From positions 1-64,000 of the forward strand of contig JAQWNG010000025.1 of assembly GCA_029246385.1 (NCBI GenBank): DNA of 64,000 nucleotides, written 5' to 3'. The notes below the pieces were generated by a model. It was not told where the DNA came from, did no database searches, and was given only the letters and a program-made list of their open reading frames with translations. Below, one piece after another: positions 39,082 through 50,197 of this stretch (position 1 is the first letter of the stretch; every line of letters begins with the position of its first letter). This DNA comes from Halioglobus sp. (GTDB lineage Bacteria > Pseudomonadota > Gammaproteobacteria > Pseudomonadales > Halieaceae). A program made the position numbers and the translations under genes.

Positions 39082-39627
39082 TTATTGGTTATTCCGGTTT
39101 CTCCTAATGCTGGAGGTTCGAAGAACAAAAATACGCACTGCGGGAGACAGGGCTAATATTGCACCGGAGCCGTCAATTACGGCGGCGGTAAGATCGTGTT
39201 GGCCGGGGAAAACATTGGTGAGCGCCCATGTTGTGGCGCGCTGCGGTTCGCCCTCGGGCGCGCCGTCGAGGAATAACTGCAGGCTATTATTCGCTCCCAG
39301 TGCAGCGCTGACCGTGCTAGTGACGGAGAAATTGCCAGGCCCCAAGGGTATGGTGGTGTTATCTAGTGGCGCTGAGATAGACACCGTATAAGCCAGAGCT
39401 TCAGGCTGTTCTTCGCCCGTATTCCTATCCGGGGCAGGCATAAATACCGCCTGTGGAGGTGGTGTGGTATTGATAGGCACAAGGTCAACTTGCTCTGAAA
39501 CGCTGCCATCGGGCGGCGGTGTATCTGTGAATACGGCATTGCCGTGTGCATCCGTAGTGCGGTAAATAGCGTCGGCAGCGCCACACAGCGGCATTAACAG
39601 TAAAAGGGCAAAGAGAAATCGAGACAT
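39082..39627 (-). CDS. DUF4124 periplasmic protein
   Basis: A 181-residue protein with a signal peptide (FLFALLLLMPLCGAADA). IYRTTDAHGNAVFTDTPPPD is the DUF4124 core ('Y.W.D..G...ysD.pP'). The rest resembles a beta-sandwich (ISAPLDNTTIPLGPGNFSV...LQLFLDG) as in PKD/Ig-like folds. Function unknown; DUF4124 genes often sit between glnA and ntrBC. Confidence 0.85.
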   Translation of the reverse strand: MSRFLFALLLLMPLCGAADAIYRTTDAHGNAVFTDTPPPDGSVSEQVDLVPINTTPPPQAVFMPAPDRNTGEEQPEALAYTVSISAPLDNTTIPLGPGNFSVTSTVSAALGANNSLQLFLDGAPEGEPQRATTWALTNVFPGQHDLTAAVIDGSGAILALSPAVRIFVLRTSSIRRNRNNQ

Positions 39628-39732
39628 TACTATCGCCTTAAAAGGTTGCGAACGTTCCCAGCGTAGCAGAAATCTTCAACGTGGCAGAGGTTTCGCTGGC
39701 GGACATTGCGCTTCTGAGCGCTATCGTCAGAC

Positions 39733-39755
39733 AAAAAAAGCCCGCCGAAGCGGGC
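39733..39755 (-). terminator. glnA rho-independent terminator
   Basis: On the minus strand GCCCGC-TTCG-GCGGGC followed by seven T: a strong six-bp GC stem with a UUCG tetraloop, 24 bases after the glnA stop. Confidence 0.95.
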
Positions 39756-39778
39756 CTACTTCTGATGCCCAGCTGACA

Positions 39779-41185
39779 CTATACAGAGTAATACATGTCG
39801 AACTCAATCGGATGAGTCGTCATATTGAGGCGCTGGATTTCGCCTTCCTTGAGCTCAATGAACGCGTCAATCATGTCGTCTGAGAAGACGCCACCCTTGG
39901 TCAGGAACTCACGGTCTGCGTCGAGTGCCGCCAGCGCCATTTCAAGGCTGGAAGCAACGGTAGGAATCGCCTTGGCTTCTTCGGCCGGCAAGTCATAAAG
40001 GTCTTTATCCGCAGGGTCGCCGGGGTGAATCTTATTCTGGATACCGTCCAAGCCTGCCATCAACATAGCAGCAAATGCCAGATAGGGGTTAGCGGTTGGA
40101 TCCGGAAAACGGATTTCAATGCGCTTGCCCTTAGGGTTCGCTTCGTAGGGGATGCGGATAGAGGCCGAGCGGTTCCGGGCCGAGTAGGCCAGCATTACCG
40201 GAGCCTCAAAGCCTGGAACTAGCCGCTTGTAAGAGTTGGTGGAGGCATTTGCAAAAGCATTCAGTGCACGCGCATGCTTGATGATCCCTCCGATATAGAA
40301 CAGAGCAGTCTCTGACAGGCCAGCGTAGCCGTCACCAGCAAAGATGTTTTCGCCATTCTTACCGATGGACTGATGCACATGCATGCCTGAGCCATTATCT
40401 CCTACAATCGGTTTGGGCATGAAAGTGGCTGTTTTGCCGTAGGCGTGTGCCACGTTGTGCACACAATATTTCAGCACCTGTACTTCATCGGCTTTTTTCA
40501 CTAGCGTGCTGAATCGCGCCCCGATTTCGCATTGTCCTGCGGTGGCCACTTCATGATGATGAACTTCGATATCCAGTCCCATTTGCTCCATGGCGGTACA
40601 CATTGCGCCGCGTATATCGTGCAGGGAATCGACCGGTGGTACTGGGAAATAGCCCCCCTTAACACCTGGACGGTGGCCAGTGTTCCCTTCCTCAAAATTG
40701 TGGTTTGAGCACCAAGCCGCTTCTTCTGAGTGAATTTTGACACTGCACCCGCTCATGTCGATATGCCATTTGATATCATCGAAAACGAAGAACTCTGGTT
40801 CAGGGCCAAAAAACGCTGTGTCGCCGATACCGGTAGACGTGAGATAGTCTTCTGCACGCTTGGCCACGGAGCGTGGGTCACGATCGTAGCCCAGCATAGT
40901 GGTAGGCTCAGCGACATCACAACGCAAAATCACAGTGGCGTCATCGGTGAAGGGGTCTAACATTGATGTGCTGTCGTCGGGCATCAGCACCATGTCAGAA
41001 TCGTTAATGCCTTTCCATCCGGAGATGGATGAGCCATCAAACATCTTGCCCCCATCGAAGAAGCTTTCAGACACTTCCTTGGACGGAACCGTTACATGCT
41101 GCTCCTTACCACGCGTATCGGTGAAGCGCAGATCTACCCAGCGGGCTTCGTTTTCTGTGATGAGTTTCAGGGTTTGCTTTGACAT
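39779..41185 (-). CDS. glnA: Glutamine synthetase, type I
   Basis: A 468-residue GSI-beta enzyme that makes glutamine from glutamate, ammonia and ATP. Landmarks are [36 protein letters not shown] and [21 protein letters not shown] carries the adenylylation Tyr397, so activity should be adjusted by GlnE. Start ATG 41185 fits the family; 41227 would add 14 residues. A sigma-54 promoter lies about 105 bases upstream. Confidence 0.97.
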   Translation of the reverse strand: MSKQTLKLITENEARWVDLRFTDTRGKEQHVTVPSKEVSESFFDGGKMFDGSSISGWKGINDSDMVLMPDDSTSMLDPFTDDATVILRCDVAEPTTMLGYDRDPRSVAKRAEDYLTSTGIGDTAFFGPEPEFFVFDDIKWHIDMSGCSVKIHSEEAAWCSNHNFEEGNTGHRPGVKGGYFPVPPVDSLHDIRGAMCTAMEQMGLDIEVHHHEVATAGQCEIGARFSTLVKKADEVQVLKYCVHNVAHAYGKTATFMPKPIVGDNGSGMHVHQSIGKNGENIFAGDGYAGLSETALFYIGGIIKHARALNAFANASTNSYKRLVPGFEAPVMLAYSARNRSASIRIPYEANPKGKRIEIRFPDPTANPYLAFAAMLMAGLDGIQNKIHPGDPADKDLYDLPAEEAKAIPTVASSLEMALAALDADREFLTKGGVFSDDMIDAFIELKEGEIQRLNMTTHPIEFDMYYSV

Positions 41186-41772
41186 CTTGTTTTCTCCATA
41201 GGGTAATAATTCATTCGGCCCCGCCAATGGCGCTTTTTCCTGACGCCAGACGCGCCGGGTGCATAGATAGAGCCAGCAGTCTCAATAAAAGCAAGAGGCA
41301 TGCCATAAAGGTGCTTGAGTTAACATGCTGATATCTATAGGGTTTATATCATATGCCACACGGACAGAGCCAATGTGCACTGCAGAAGAGCGCTTGGCGC
41401 CCTATCTTGGTGCAATTTTTTGCCGCGAACGTGCGATCGCTTCACCAGTTTGTCAGAGCCAAGCCTGAAAAATGCCGACTCCCAACAGAGGAGGTGTTTA
41501 TGGCCTCTATGCAATTCGTTGTCAAGTATTTCTCTGAAATCGTCATGAAAAGACCCGATTGTGCTAGCGGCGGCACAGATTGATACGCACAGCTGCATTA
41601 TCAATCTCAATATGTCGAGTAGCCGCAGTAAACATCCGCCAGAGCACCGCGCGATTGAGCATGCTGGCGTCACATTAGTATACAAATCACACAAAGTCCT
41701 AGCATTCAGTTGGCGTGCTTTGGGTTATACTCCGCGCGTTTTTACGCCACCGCGCTGTCCAGAGGTAACCCC
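41186..41772. other. Divergent control region of glnA and typA
   Basis: 587 bases. The glnA side has a sigma-54 promoter at 41291-41305; weaker GGTGC/GCGCC half-sites lie near 41397-41413. The typA side has TATACT at 41726-41731. Frames here (such as 41344-41694 minus) show no motif and are not called. Confidence 0.55.
41291..41305 (-). promoter_or_regulatory. Sigma-54 promoter of glnA
   Basis: On the minus strand TGGCAT-N5-TTGC matches the consensus TGGCAC-N5-TTGC at nine of ten positions, with the -12 element about 105 bases before the glnA start. Confidence 0.7.
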
Positions 41773-43584
41773 GTGATCGAAAAACTTCGCAATATTGCCA
41801 TTATTGCCCACGTAGACCATGGCAAAACGACCCTTGTGGATTGTTTATTACAGCAATCCGGTACGCTCGATCGTCGCTCTGCGGGAGCCGAGCGTGTGAT
41901 GGACTCCAATGATCAGGAGCGCGAGCGGGGTATTACGATTCTGGCGAAAAATACGGCTATTGAATGGAATGGCTATCGCATCAATATTGTTGATACCCCC
42001 GGGCACGCCGATTTTGGTGGCGAGGTTGAGCGAGTGTTGTCTATGGTCGATTCAGTTCTATTGCTAGTCGACGCAGTCGATGGCCCGATGCCGCAGACCC
42101 GGTTTGTAACGTCCAAGGCATTTGAGCAGGGCCTGAATCCGATTGTTGTCGTCAACAAGGTAGATCGCCCTGGTGCACGCCCCGATTGGGTTGTCGACCA
42201 AGTATTCGATCTGTTCGACAGGCTGGGTGCCACAGACGAACAGTTAGATTTTCCGATAATTTATACATCCGCTATTACGGGGATAGCAGGTCTGGATCAT
42301 GAAGAGATGGGCGCCGATATGCGGCCTCTGTTCCAAACGGTGATCGACAAAGTGCCTGCCCCATTGGTCAACTCGGACGGTCCGTTGCAAATGCAAATCA
42401 GTGCTTTGGATTATAATAGTTATGTCGGTGTTATTGGTGTTGGTCGGATCACACGCGGCACATTGACGCCTAATTCCCAAGTTGTTGTGGTCAACAGTGA
42501 GGGTGATTTGCGCAAGGGGCGCGTACTGCAGGTCATGGGCTATTCGGGGCTGGAGCGAGTGGATGTGGAGTCCGCAGAGGCGGGTGATATTGTCTGTGTG
42601 ACCGGTATCGAGGGATTGAATATCTCCGATACGCTGTGTGATCCAGCGAACCCTGAAGCACTTGCGCCCTTATCTGTGGATGAGCCTACAGTGAGTATGA
42701 CATTTCAGGTTAATGATTCGCCGTTCGCGGGCAAAGAGGGTAAGTACGTCACCACGCGAAATATCAAGGAGCGACTCGAGCGAGAACTTATTCATAACGT
42801 CGCTCTGCGTGTCGAGCCTGGCGAGACCCCCGACAAGTTCAGAGTGTCCGGCCGCGGTGAGTTGCACCTGTCTGTATTAATTGAAACCATGCGCCGCGAA
42901 GGGTTTGAGTTGGGTGTGTCGCGCCCGGAGGTGATCCGCAAAGAAGTGGATGGCGTCATGCAAGAGCCCTATGAGCAGCTGGTAATTGACTGCGAAGAGG
43001 CGCACCAGGGTGCGGTGATGGAAGAGCTGGGTCTGCGCCGCGGCGAGTTAGAGAACATGGTGCCAGATGGTAAGGGCCGCATCCGACTGGAGTTTATTAT
43101 TCCTGCCCGTGGGTTGATTGGATTTCGCTCGCTATTTTTGACGCTGACATCCGGCGCCGGCATTTTGACCCATGTCTTTGATCATTACGGCCCGATTAAA
43201 AATACGGAGATCATTCATCGCGCTAACGGCGTATTGGTGTCTATGGTCAAAGGTAAGACGTTGGGGTATTCCCTGTTCAATTTACAGGAGCGGGGCCGCA
43301 TGTTCGTCGAGCCCAATGTTGATGTATACGAAGGTCAGGTTATCGGTTTGCATAATCGCGGCAACGACCTGACAGTCAACCCCATTAAGGGCAAGCAGTT
43401 GACCAACGTGCGTGCATCGGGCACCGATGAAGCGCTGACGTTGACGCCTCCGGTTCGCCATTCGCTGGAGCAGGCATTGGAGTTTATCGAAGACGACGAG
43501 TTGGTGGAGGTGACGCCCGCTAGTATTCGTTTGCGCAAGAAGCTTCTGTTGGAGCATGAGCGTCGTCGCGCTGGTCGCATTTAA
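41773..43584 (+). CDS. typA: Ribosome-associated GTPase TypA/BipA
   Basis: A 603-residue translational GTPase. [15 protein letters not shown] is the P-loop, [16 protein letters not shown] the switch II and [14 protein letters not shown] the base-recognition motif. Domains II, III and V follow, with the BipA-specific C-terminus. The start is GTG 41773, preceded by GAGG; earlier frames lie in the promoter. TypA assists 50S assembly at low temperature and stress. Confidence 0.97.
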   Translation: MIEKLRNIAIIAHVDHGKTTLVDCLLQQSGTLDRRSAGAERVMDSNDQERERGITILAKNTAIEWNGYRINIVDTPGHADFGGEVERVLSMVDSVLLLVDAVDGPMPQTRFVTSKAFEQGLNPIVVVNKVDRPGARPDWVVDQVFDLFDRLGATDEQLDFPIIYTSAITGIAGLDHEEMGADMRPLFQTVIDKVPAPLVNSDGPLQMQISALDYNSYVGVIGVGRITRGTLTPNSQVVVVNSEGDLRKGRVLQVMGYSGLERVDVESAEAGDIVCVTGIEGLNISDTLCDPANPEALAPLSVDEPTVSMTFQVNDSPFAGKEGKYVTTRNIKERLERELIHNVALRVEPGETPDKFRVSGRGELHLSVLIETMRREGFELGVSRPEVIRKEVDGVMQEPYEQLVIDCEEAHQGAVMEELGLRRGELENMVPDGKGRIRLEFIIPARGLIGFRSLFLTLTSGAGILTHVFDHYGPIKNTEIIHRANGVLVSMVKGKTLGYSLFNLQERGRMFVEPNVDVYEGQVIGLHNRGNDLTVNPIKGKQLTNVRASGTDEALTLTPPVRHSLEQALEFIEDDELVEVTPASIRLRKKLLLEHERRRAGRI

Positions 43585-43596
43585 AGCCGCTTAACC

Positions 43597-44034
43597 ATGA
43601 AGTCTTTGTTACAGCGTGTTAGCCGCGCTGCCGTCACAGTGGACGCGCAGATCGTTGGTGAGATTGAGCGCGGACTGTTGGTATTTTTGGGGCTGGATCG
43701 CGGTGATAATTGTTCTGACGCAGATCGCATGGTGGATAAACTCCTAGCGTACCGCGTATTTGCCGATAGCAACGGCCGTATGAACGCTAGCGTGGCAGAT
43801 ATTCAAGGCGACATTTTACTGGTATCCCAATTCACTTTGTCAGCAGACACCAGCAAGGGCCTGCGACCTGGATTTTCGTCAGCAATGCCTCCGCCCGAAG
43901 CGGCAGAACTCTACAGCTATACGCTAGCACAATTGCGTCGCTCCCATCCGCGGGTAGCGTCCGGTATTTTCGGCGCTGATATGCAGGTTAGCCTGATCAA
44001 CGACGGCCCCGTGACGTTTCTTTTGAACGGTTAG
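43597..44034 (+). CDS. dtd: D-aminoacyl-tRNA deacylase
   Basis: A 145-residue Dtd, which removes D-amino acids from tRNA. MKSLLQRVSRAAVTVD, SQFTLSADTSKGLRPGFSSA and the C-terminal NDGPVTFLL (the Gly-cisPro pair of the chiral pocket) are all present. 12 bases after typA, so probably co-transcribed. Its stop overlaps that of the convergent elaA by four bases. Confidence 0.97.
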   Translation: MKSLLQRVSRAAVTVDAQIVGEIERGLLVFLGLDRGDNCSDADRMVDKLLAYRVFADSNGRMNASVADIQGDILLVSQFTLSADTSKGLRPGFSSAMPPPEAAELYSYTLAQLRRSHPRVASGIFGADMQVSLINDGPVTFLLNG

Positions 44035-44501
44035 TTTTTTTTGGTTAGTGAGACGCCATAACGCATTTTTCGATGCGGTATGTTGTCTTCAGGATATTCA
44101 TCACCTTCTGCGATGAACCCGCAGTCAGCGTAAAAAACCTGTAAATGCGCCTGTGCGCTTATGCAGATATCAGCATTTGGCCATTGAGCCAGATTGTGTT
44201 TGATGCCGCGTTGCACCAGTTCCCTGCCCAGCTGTTGACCGCGCATCGTCGGGCAGACGATGATTCTACCTAAAGAGCTTTCCGGATAGTTTAGGCCGGG
44301 TGGAAGGCACCGTTGGTAGGCCAACAGTTCCGTGCCTCGCATACCCAGCATATGCGTTGCCGCTTGATCAAGATTGTCGAGATCAAGATAGGCACACGCC
44401 TGTTCAACGACGAAAACTTGCTGGCGTAGGCGCAACACAGCGTACATTTTTTCCAGCGTCAGCCGAGTGAATGATAGGGTTTGCCATTGTAGGTTCATCA
44501 C
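44031..44501 (-). CDS. elaA: GNAT-family acetyltransferase ElaA
   Basis: A 156-residue protein. YAVLRLRQQVFVVEQACAYLDLDNLD is the defining block of ElaA-type GNAT proteins, RIIVCPTMRGQQLGRELVQ is the acetyl-CoA loop (R.x.G.G). It should acetylate an amine; the substrate is unknown. ATG at 44501 and at 44498 are adjacent. Confidence 0.92.
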   Translation of the reverse strand: MMNLQWQTLSFTRLTLEKMYAVLRLRQQVFVVEQACAYLDLDNLDQAATHMLGMRGTELLAYQRCLPPGLNYPESSLGRIIVCPTMRGQQLGRELVQRGIKHNLAQWPNADICISAQAHLQVFYADCGFIAEGDEYPEDNIPHRKMRYGVSLTKKN

Positions 44502-45017
44502 ATTTCCGCTTTAGCCGTCAGGTAGATTCAACAAAACTTGGGCGCAACGTTCTCCGTTAGCGCATTAGTTGTTACTATAAGTCCTCGACGTCCAGCGTAA
44601 AAGGGCCTGACTTGAGTACGCATGGCATACAAGCTGCGGTGCGCCGAGTCAGCGTATGTGTTGGCTTATTGTGAGGTGCGAGGTTGAAGGCGAGATTTTT
44701 GAGGCAATAGCGGCTCTGACTCACGCCGACTGCAGTGCTAAAGTGACAGCTGAAACAGCGTGTGCAAGCGTAACGTTCCCCAAGGATCAATTTATTAGCC
44801 TGATCAAAAAATATTGTGGAAGTACAAAAGGCTTATTTATGGCGCTGACGAACTGTACCGTTAATCTTAATAAGCCAGTGATCGGTCCGCACGGGGACCG
44901 TCACGAGCACCGCATAGGGAGTTGATGTTTCCATAAACCTTGGGTTGCTTGATGCGACATTTGTGGGATCATTCACCTGAAGTTAATTTAGATCATCGTT
45001 ATACAGGTCAACATTTA
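44502..45017. other. Control region upstream of parC
   Basis: A 516-base region. A frame of 89 codons at 44656-44925 has no motif or ribosome-binding site and is not called. A CGGTCC/GGACCG hairpin lies at 44883-44900, about 120 bases before parC, without a T-run. No clear promoter is recognised. Confidence 0.4.
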
Positions 45018-47294
45018 ATGTCCGAAATTTTGGGAATCGATAAAGACGGCACCGAGCAGGTGTCACTCAAACTTTATGCAGAAAAGGCCTATCTGGATTA
45101 TTCCATGTACGTCATTCTCGATCGCGCCCTCCCGCACGTGGGTGATGGACTCAAGCCGGTGCAGCGGCGCATTGTATATGCCATGAGCGAGTTGGGACTG
45201 AAGTCCTCTGCCAAATTTAAAAAGTCGGCGCGCACCGTTGGCGATGTTATCGGTAAGTTTCATCCGCACGGGGATAGCGCGGCCTATGAGGCCATGGTGC
45301 TGATGGCACAGGACTTCAGTTATCGCTACCCGCTGGTGGATGGGCAGGGCAATTGGGGTTCGCCTGATGATCCTAAGTCTTTTGCCGCCATGCGGTACAC
45401 CGAGTCGCGTCTCACTGCTTATGCCGAGGTTTTGCTCAGTGAGCTAGGTCAGGGCACGGTGGACTGGATACCTAACTTTGACAGCACGCTTGATGAGCCG
45501 GTGGTGCTGCCTGCACAGGTACCTAATGTCCTTTTGAACGGCACCACGGGTATTGCTGTGGGTATGGCCACGGATATTCCGCCGCACAATCTGCGAGAGG
45601 TAGTTGCGGCAACGGTACTGCTGCTGGACTCCCCTAAAGCGACTGTGGCGCAACTGTGTGAGCATATTCAAGCCCCTGACTTTCCCACCAATGCAGAAAT
45701 TATCACGCCGCGCGAGGATATTCTTGCGCTTTACCAAACGGGGCGTGGTGGTTTGCGTATGCGCGCTGTGTGGGAATCTGAGAGTGGCGATATTGTGATT
45801 ACCGCCCTGCCCCATCAGGTCTCGGGATCTAAAGTGTTAGAACAGATTGCGCAGCAGATGCAAACTAAAAAGTTGCCTATGGTGGCCGACTTGAGGGATG
45901 AGTCGGATCATGAAAATCCGACACGCTTAGTCGTGGTGCCGCGGTCTAACCGCGTAGACCTTGAAGCCTTGATGAGCCATTTGTACGCCAGTACAGATTT
46001 GGAACGCAGCTATCGGGTCAACCTGAATATGATTGGCGTCGATGGTCGTCCAGGTGTTAAAGGGCTGGATAAAATTCTCAAGGAGTGGCTGAAGTTTCGC
46101 ATCTCTACGGTGCGGCGTCGTCTAGAGTATCGTCTCGACCGCGTACTGAAGAGATTGCATATCCTTGATGGTTACCTCGTTGCGTTCCTTAATATTGACG
46201 AGGTGATTCATATCATTCGCACCGAGGAAAAGCCCAAGGCCGCGCTTATGAAGCGTTTCGGGATAACGGATATTCAGGCCGAGGCTATTCTCGAGTTGAA
46301 ACTGCGTAATCTGGCGAAGCTGGAAGAAATGATTATCAGCGCGGAGCAGGAGCAACTGCAGCAGGAGCGTGACCAGCTGCAAAAAGTCTTAGGTAGCCAA
46401 GCGCGGCTCAAAAGTCTTATTAAGAAAGAGCTTCTCGCCGTGTCAGAAAAGTACGGCGACGAGCGCCGTTCGCCGCTGGTAGTGCGCAGTGACGCCAAGG
46501 CCTTTAGTGAGCTCGAGTTGGTCACCGCTGATCCGATCACCGTAGTGATGTCAGAAAAAGGCTGGATCAGGGCGGCGAAGGGTCACGACATTGACCCCAT
46601 AAGTCTCAGTTATAAGTCCGGTGATAGCTATAAAATGTCTGCCCGTGGGCGCAGTAACCAGCCAGTCGTGATATTGGATTCAACGGGGCGGGCTTACACG
46701 GTAGCGTCCCATAATCTCCCGTCGGCGCGGGGTCAAGGTGAGCCAGTAACGGGGCGTATCAATCCGCCTTCGGGGGCGAGTTTCGGTGGTTTAATGATGG
46801 GGGCGGATGACAGCCTTTATTTGTTGTCCAGTGATGCCGGATACGGTTTTGTCGCGAGGTTAGGCGACATGCAGTCAAAAAATCGCGCAGGTAAGGGGGT
46901 TATCAGTTTGCCCAAAGGGGGGCAGGTGTTGTATCCCGCAGCCATTCAATCACTAGAGGAAGCGCAGGTGGCAGCGGTTACCAGTGAGGGTCGCTTGCTT
47001 GTCTTCCCGCTGGCAGATCTGCCACAGATGGCTAGGGGCAAAGGTAATAAAATTATCGGCATTCCCGCCGCTAGGGTGCAAGCACGCGAAGAATATGTAG
47101 TGGCTATACAGGCATTTACGGCAAAAGATACTATTGTGATTTATTCTGGTAAGCGCCACCAAAACTTCAAAATGAAGGATCTTGAACACTATCTGGGTGA
47201 GCGTGGTCGGCGCGGCAACAAGCTGCCGCGTGGCTTCCAAAAAGTAGACAGTATGATTGTGGAACGCTTCATCAAGCAGAGCGAAGCGGAATAA
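45018..47294 (+). CDS. parC: DNA topoisomerase IV subunit A
   Basis: A 758-residue type IIA topoisomerase subunit. [19 protein letters not shown], then [15 protein letters not shown], and [10 protein letters not shown] with the catalytic Tyr are diagnostic; the C-terminal propeller includes [17 protein letters not shown] and [10 protein letters not shown]. With ParE (not in the window) it decatenates chromosomes. Quinolone-relevant Ser in HGDSA is the wild-type residue. Start ATG 45018 fits the family; 44940 would add 26 residues. Confidence 0.96.
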   Translation: MSEILGIDKDGTEQVSLKLYAEKAYLDYSMYVILDRALPHVGDGLKPVQRRIVYAMSELGLKSSAKFKKSARTVGDVIGKFHPHGDSAAYEAMVLMAQDFSYRYPLVDGQGNWGSPDDPKSFAAMRYTESRLTAYAEVLLSELGQGTVDWIPNFDSTLDEPVVLPAQVPNVLLNGTTGIAVGMATDIPPHNLREVVAATVLLLDSPKATVAQLCEHIQAPDFPTNAEIITPREDILALYQTGRGGLRMRAVWESESGDIVITALPHQVSGSKVLEQIAQQMQTKKLPMVADLRDESDHENPTRLVVVPRSNRVDLEALMSHLYASTDLERSYRVNLNMIGVDGRPGVKGLDKILKEWLKFRISTVRRRLEYRLDRVLKRLHILDGYLVAFLNIDEVIHIIRTEEKPKAALMKRFGITDIQAEAILELKLRNLAKLEEMIISAEQEQLQQERDQLQKVLGSQARLKSLIKKELLAVSEKYGDERRSPLVVRSDAKAFSELELVTADPITVVMSEKGWIRAAKGHDIDPISLSYKSGDSYKMSARGRSNQPVVILDSTGRAYTVASHNLPSARGQGEPVTGRINPPSGASFGGLMMGADDSLYLLSSDAGYGFVARLGDMQSKNRAGKGVISLPKGGQVLYPAAIQSLEEAQVAAVTSEGRLLVFPLADLPQMARGKGNKIIGIPAARVQAREEYVVAIQAFTAKDTIVIYSGKRHQNFKMKDLEHYLGERGRRGNKLPRGFQKVDSMIVERFIKQSEAE

Positions 47295-47295
47295 C

Positions 47296-48546
47296 TTAGA
47301 GTCTCGTCGGGTCAGTGAGTCGCTTCATGATCAGGCGCAGCTGGCGTTCTAATAAATCTTGATAGGGGCCTGCAAACTCTTCGATGGCGGTGTAATTCAT
47401 CACCTCGGTCGGTCTGTGTTGCAGCCGCCCTGATATATCCGTGTCCTCACAGAGAGTGGGTGAAAGTAGAATGTTGAGCGGCCTACTGGCGCAGACGGTG
47501 TGTAATTCATCGAGCGTATGCTGGGTATATAATCCGGGATAGATATCAGAGCCATTTCCTACGCCTAGTTCACTTTGTGCAATAGCCATCGACATGGAAA
47601 GGGATAGCGGCATCTGCTTTTCCAGTGCCTGAGTCGCAGCCTGCACCAACCAGGCACAGGATGCGGCTCGGAACGATGCGCTGCCGGCGGTGTTGTGCCC
47701 GCTGAAGTAAATGGCCAGACCGAACTGCCGCGCGACCTGTAAATCTCCCGCATAAAAACCGGCTGCGGCGTAAACGACCTGATGCAAGCGGTCGGTATAG
47801 CGTTGCAGCGAAAGCTCGTCGAGTGTATCGACATAGTGTTCGAGGCTAGAGAGATGGAGGTAAAGCACTGCAGTCGTTTGGTAGTTTTCGTCCTGTGGGC
47901 TTGGTTCACTGCGGGTACGCAGCAAGTCCATTGGCAGCGCTTCAATTTGTTTGGACAGCAGCAGTAGCTCATTCGCTGGCCCTCCTCTTGAATCCCCCTC
48001 CTCGAGTGTGATCTTGCGGGTTAGCGCGGACAGGCGGCTTCCCAGATATTGCCCAAAGCGGCGACTAACGCCGTAAACCGCGAGACTCAGCAGTACCGCC
48101 AGCCCCAGCATGCTCAAAATAAAGCGCAACTGCGCGGCATGGGCATTTTCTGCATTGATGGTAACCACGACTTCGCCGCCGATATCTGCTTCGATGTACC
48201 AAGGTGCGTTGTATTGGTAGAGGCTTTGTCCGCTAATTTCACCGACCTGTCTGAGCATTTTGCCTTCTACATCCTGAATCAGAATTGCGTGCGCCGCAGA
48301 CGTGTCGATAATATGCTGTAACGAGGCCGAAACACTGAGCAAGTCGCTGTTTTCCATGGCGGTGCTGACACGAGTCGCCACTAGCGTAGCCAGAGCGCTG
48401 CCATACTCTTCCTGCAATAGCGTTTGCATATAGCGTGCAGAAATCGCGCCCAAAATGACAAGGGCAAGAGCCACCAACAGGCACAGCCCTGCAGTAAGAA
48501 TTGCCAGCTGTTGGCCGAGACTAGTGCTAGTAAAGCGGTTATCCAC
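47296..48546 (-). CDS. Membrane sensor with degenerate cyclase-like domain
   Basis: A 416-residue inner-membrane protein. Helix 1 is at about 12-38, a periplasmic domain of about 100 residues follows, and helix 2 is at about 142-160 (FILSMLGLAVLLSLAVYGVS), then a HAMP-like linker. The cytoplasmic part (AVLYLHLSSLEHYVDTLDEL...GLAIYFSG) has the strand pattern of class III nucleotide cyclases, but the metal-binding Asp pair is replaced (LHLS). It may sense without making a cyclic nucleotide. A similar gene beside serB and parC is common in gammaproteobacteria; no function is established. Confidence 0.7.
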   Translation of the reverse strand: MDNRFTSTSLGQQLAILTAGLCLLVALALVILGAISARYMQTLLQEEYGSALATLVATRVSTAMENSDLLSVSASLQHIIDTSAAHAILIQDVEGKMLRQVGEISGQSLYQYNAPWYIEADIGGEVVVTINAENAHAAQLRFILSMLGLAVLLSLAVYGVSRRFGQYLGSRLSALTRKITLEEGDSRGGPANELLLLSKQIEALPMDLLRTRSEPSPQDENYQTTAVLYLHLSSLEHYVDTLDELSLQRYTDRLHQVVYAAAGFYAGDLQVARQFGLAIYFSGHNTAGSASFRAASCAWLVQAATQALEKQMPLSLSMSMAIAQSELGVGNGSDIYPGLYTQHTLDELHTVCASRPLNILLSPTLCEDTDISGRLQHRPTEVMNYTAIEEFAGPYQDLLERQLRLIMKRLTDPTRL

Positions 48547-48724
48547 GCGCGATGACTGACCTACCCGATTACGATACGGCCAGTATAAACCAGACGCGGC
48601 GGCAAATACCCCTTTTTGAGTCTTTGCAATTGAATATGCGATGGCAGACTGTTGAAAGTGAGCTTTTCAGCCGTTGTCGTGAACAGGTAGAATGGTTGAT
48701 CAAGGTTTCTGTGGGATCCGTTGA

Positions 48725-49942
48725 GTGAACCATATATTACTTATCACTATCTCTGGCGAAGACCAGCCTGGGTTTACGGCTGGGTTGACGGCAATGCTGG
48801 CAGGCCACTCCGTGAATATTCTCGACATTGGCCAGTCTGTTATACACGCCACGCTGTCGTTGGGTTTGCTAGTGGAATTGTCGGAGGGCTATGCCGGCGA
48901 ACAGGTGGTCGAGGCGGTGCGTAATTTCGCGTCGGAGCGAGATTTACGCGCAGTCACCAGCGTGGTGTCCCCGGAAAGTTATTCCTACTGGGTCGAGGCG
49001 CAGGGTCTGGCGCGCTATATCATTACGCTGTTGGCACGTAAAATCACCTCTGACCAACTTGCACGAGTAACGGCCGTGATAGCAAAGCATGGTCTCAATA
49101 TAGATAGCATCAATCGGTTGTCAGGGCGTATACCGCTTGGAGAGCCGCCGGCCCTGAGCAAGGCCTGTGTGGAATTTTCGGCCCGCGGTGCTATCCATGA
49201 TTCTGCCGTCTTTCGCAGAGAATTACTGGAGGTCGCAGGTGTTCTGGAGGTCGATCTGGCATTTCAGCAAGATAATATGTACCGCCGCACTCGAAGGCTT
49301 GTGGCGTTTGATATGGACTCTACCCTGATAGAGGCGGAGGTTATCGACGAACTGGCCAAACTGGCGGGCGTAGGCGAGCAGGTTAGTGCGATAACTGAGC
49401 GCGCCATGCAGGGAGAAATCGATTTCAGTGAGAGCTTTCGCGCCCGCGTCGCGTTGTTAGAGGGCCTGGAAGAAAGCGCTTTGGATCGGGTGGCAAGCGA
49501 ATTGAAAATAACGGAGGGTGCTGAACATTTGATTTCCACGCTCCGCACCCTCGGGTACAAGACGGCTATACTTTCTGGAGGCTTCACCTATTTCGCTAAG
49601 TATCTGCAAGCCCGATTGGGTATGGATTATGTTTATGCCAACGAACTTGATGTCGCTGAAGGTATAGTGACGGGTAAGATTCAGGGCGAAATTGTCGACG
49701 GTGCATGCAAAGCTCAACTGCTGCGGCAACTGGCTGATGATCTAGGCATAGACTTACAGCAGGTTATTGCCGTCGGTGATGGCGCCAACGATTTGCCGAT
49801 GCTGAGTATTGCCGGTCTGGGGATCGCTTTTCGCGCAAAACCCTTAGTGCAAAAATCCGCGGAGCAGTCAATATCGACTTTGGGTCTGGATGCGATACTT
49901 TACTTACTGGGTATTTCTGACAAGCAACAGCGCAAAATCTGA
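48725..49942 (+). CDS. serB: Phosphoserine phosphatase
   Basis: A 405-residue two-domain SerB. Two ACT-like segments occupy the first 190 residues (LLITISGEDQPGFTAGLTAM, YIITLLARKITSDQLARV). The HAD domain follows, with LVAFDMDSTLIEAEVIDELA (nucleophile and acid Asp), SGGFTYFAKYL and VAVGDGANDLPML. It makes serine from phosphoserine; the same phosphoserine is the SbnA substrate. GTG 48725 with GGGA upstream. Divergent from the sensor gene. Confidence 0.95.
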   Translation: MNHILLITISGEDQPGFTAGLTAMLAGHSVNILDIGQSVIHATLSLGLLVELSEGYAGEQVVEAVRNFASERDLRAVTSVVSPESYSYWVEAQGLARYIITLLARKITSDQLARVTAVIAKHGLNIDSINRLSGRIPLGEPPALSKACVEFSARGAIHDSAVFRRELLEVAGVLEVDLAFQQDNMYRRTRRLVAFDMDSTLIEAEVIDELAKLAGVGEQVSAITERAMQGEIDFSESFRARVALLEGLEESALDRVASELKITEGAEHLISTLRTLGYKTAILSGGFTYFAKYLQARLGMDYVYANELDVAEGIVTGKIQGEIVDGACKAQLLRQLADDLGIDLQQVIAVGDGANDLPMLSIAGLGIAFRAKPLVQKSAEQSISTLGLDAILYLLGISDKQQRKI

Positions 49943-50197
49943 GTTGTAAATGCGGGCCATATTCCGAGTTGTTGGCGGCGCAGTATTGGCTTTAAACAGC
50001 GGCAACCAATTTAGGCTTTGGTGTGACATTGCAATTTGATGCCTATACGGTTCTCTATTGAAGGCATCGTGCTGCGCCTTGTGCAATAAGAATAGTCTTA
50101 ATTGAAGCCCCATCGCTACGCAGAGACGAGAATCTGACATTGGCGGGCGACCTGCTGTATTATGGGCCTTGGTTTCAAACAAATTAATGAGAGCGTC

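Noticed and set aside
41344..41694. 116-codon minus-strand frame upstream of glnA
   Set aside because: Overlaps the control region, has no motif and no ribosome-binding site, and is AT/GC-mixed like spacer.
44656..44925. 89-codon frame upstream of parC
   Set aside because: No family features, no Shine-Dalgarno, and a hairpin inside it; likely leader DNA.
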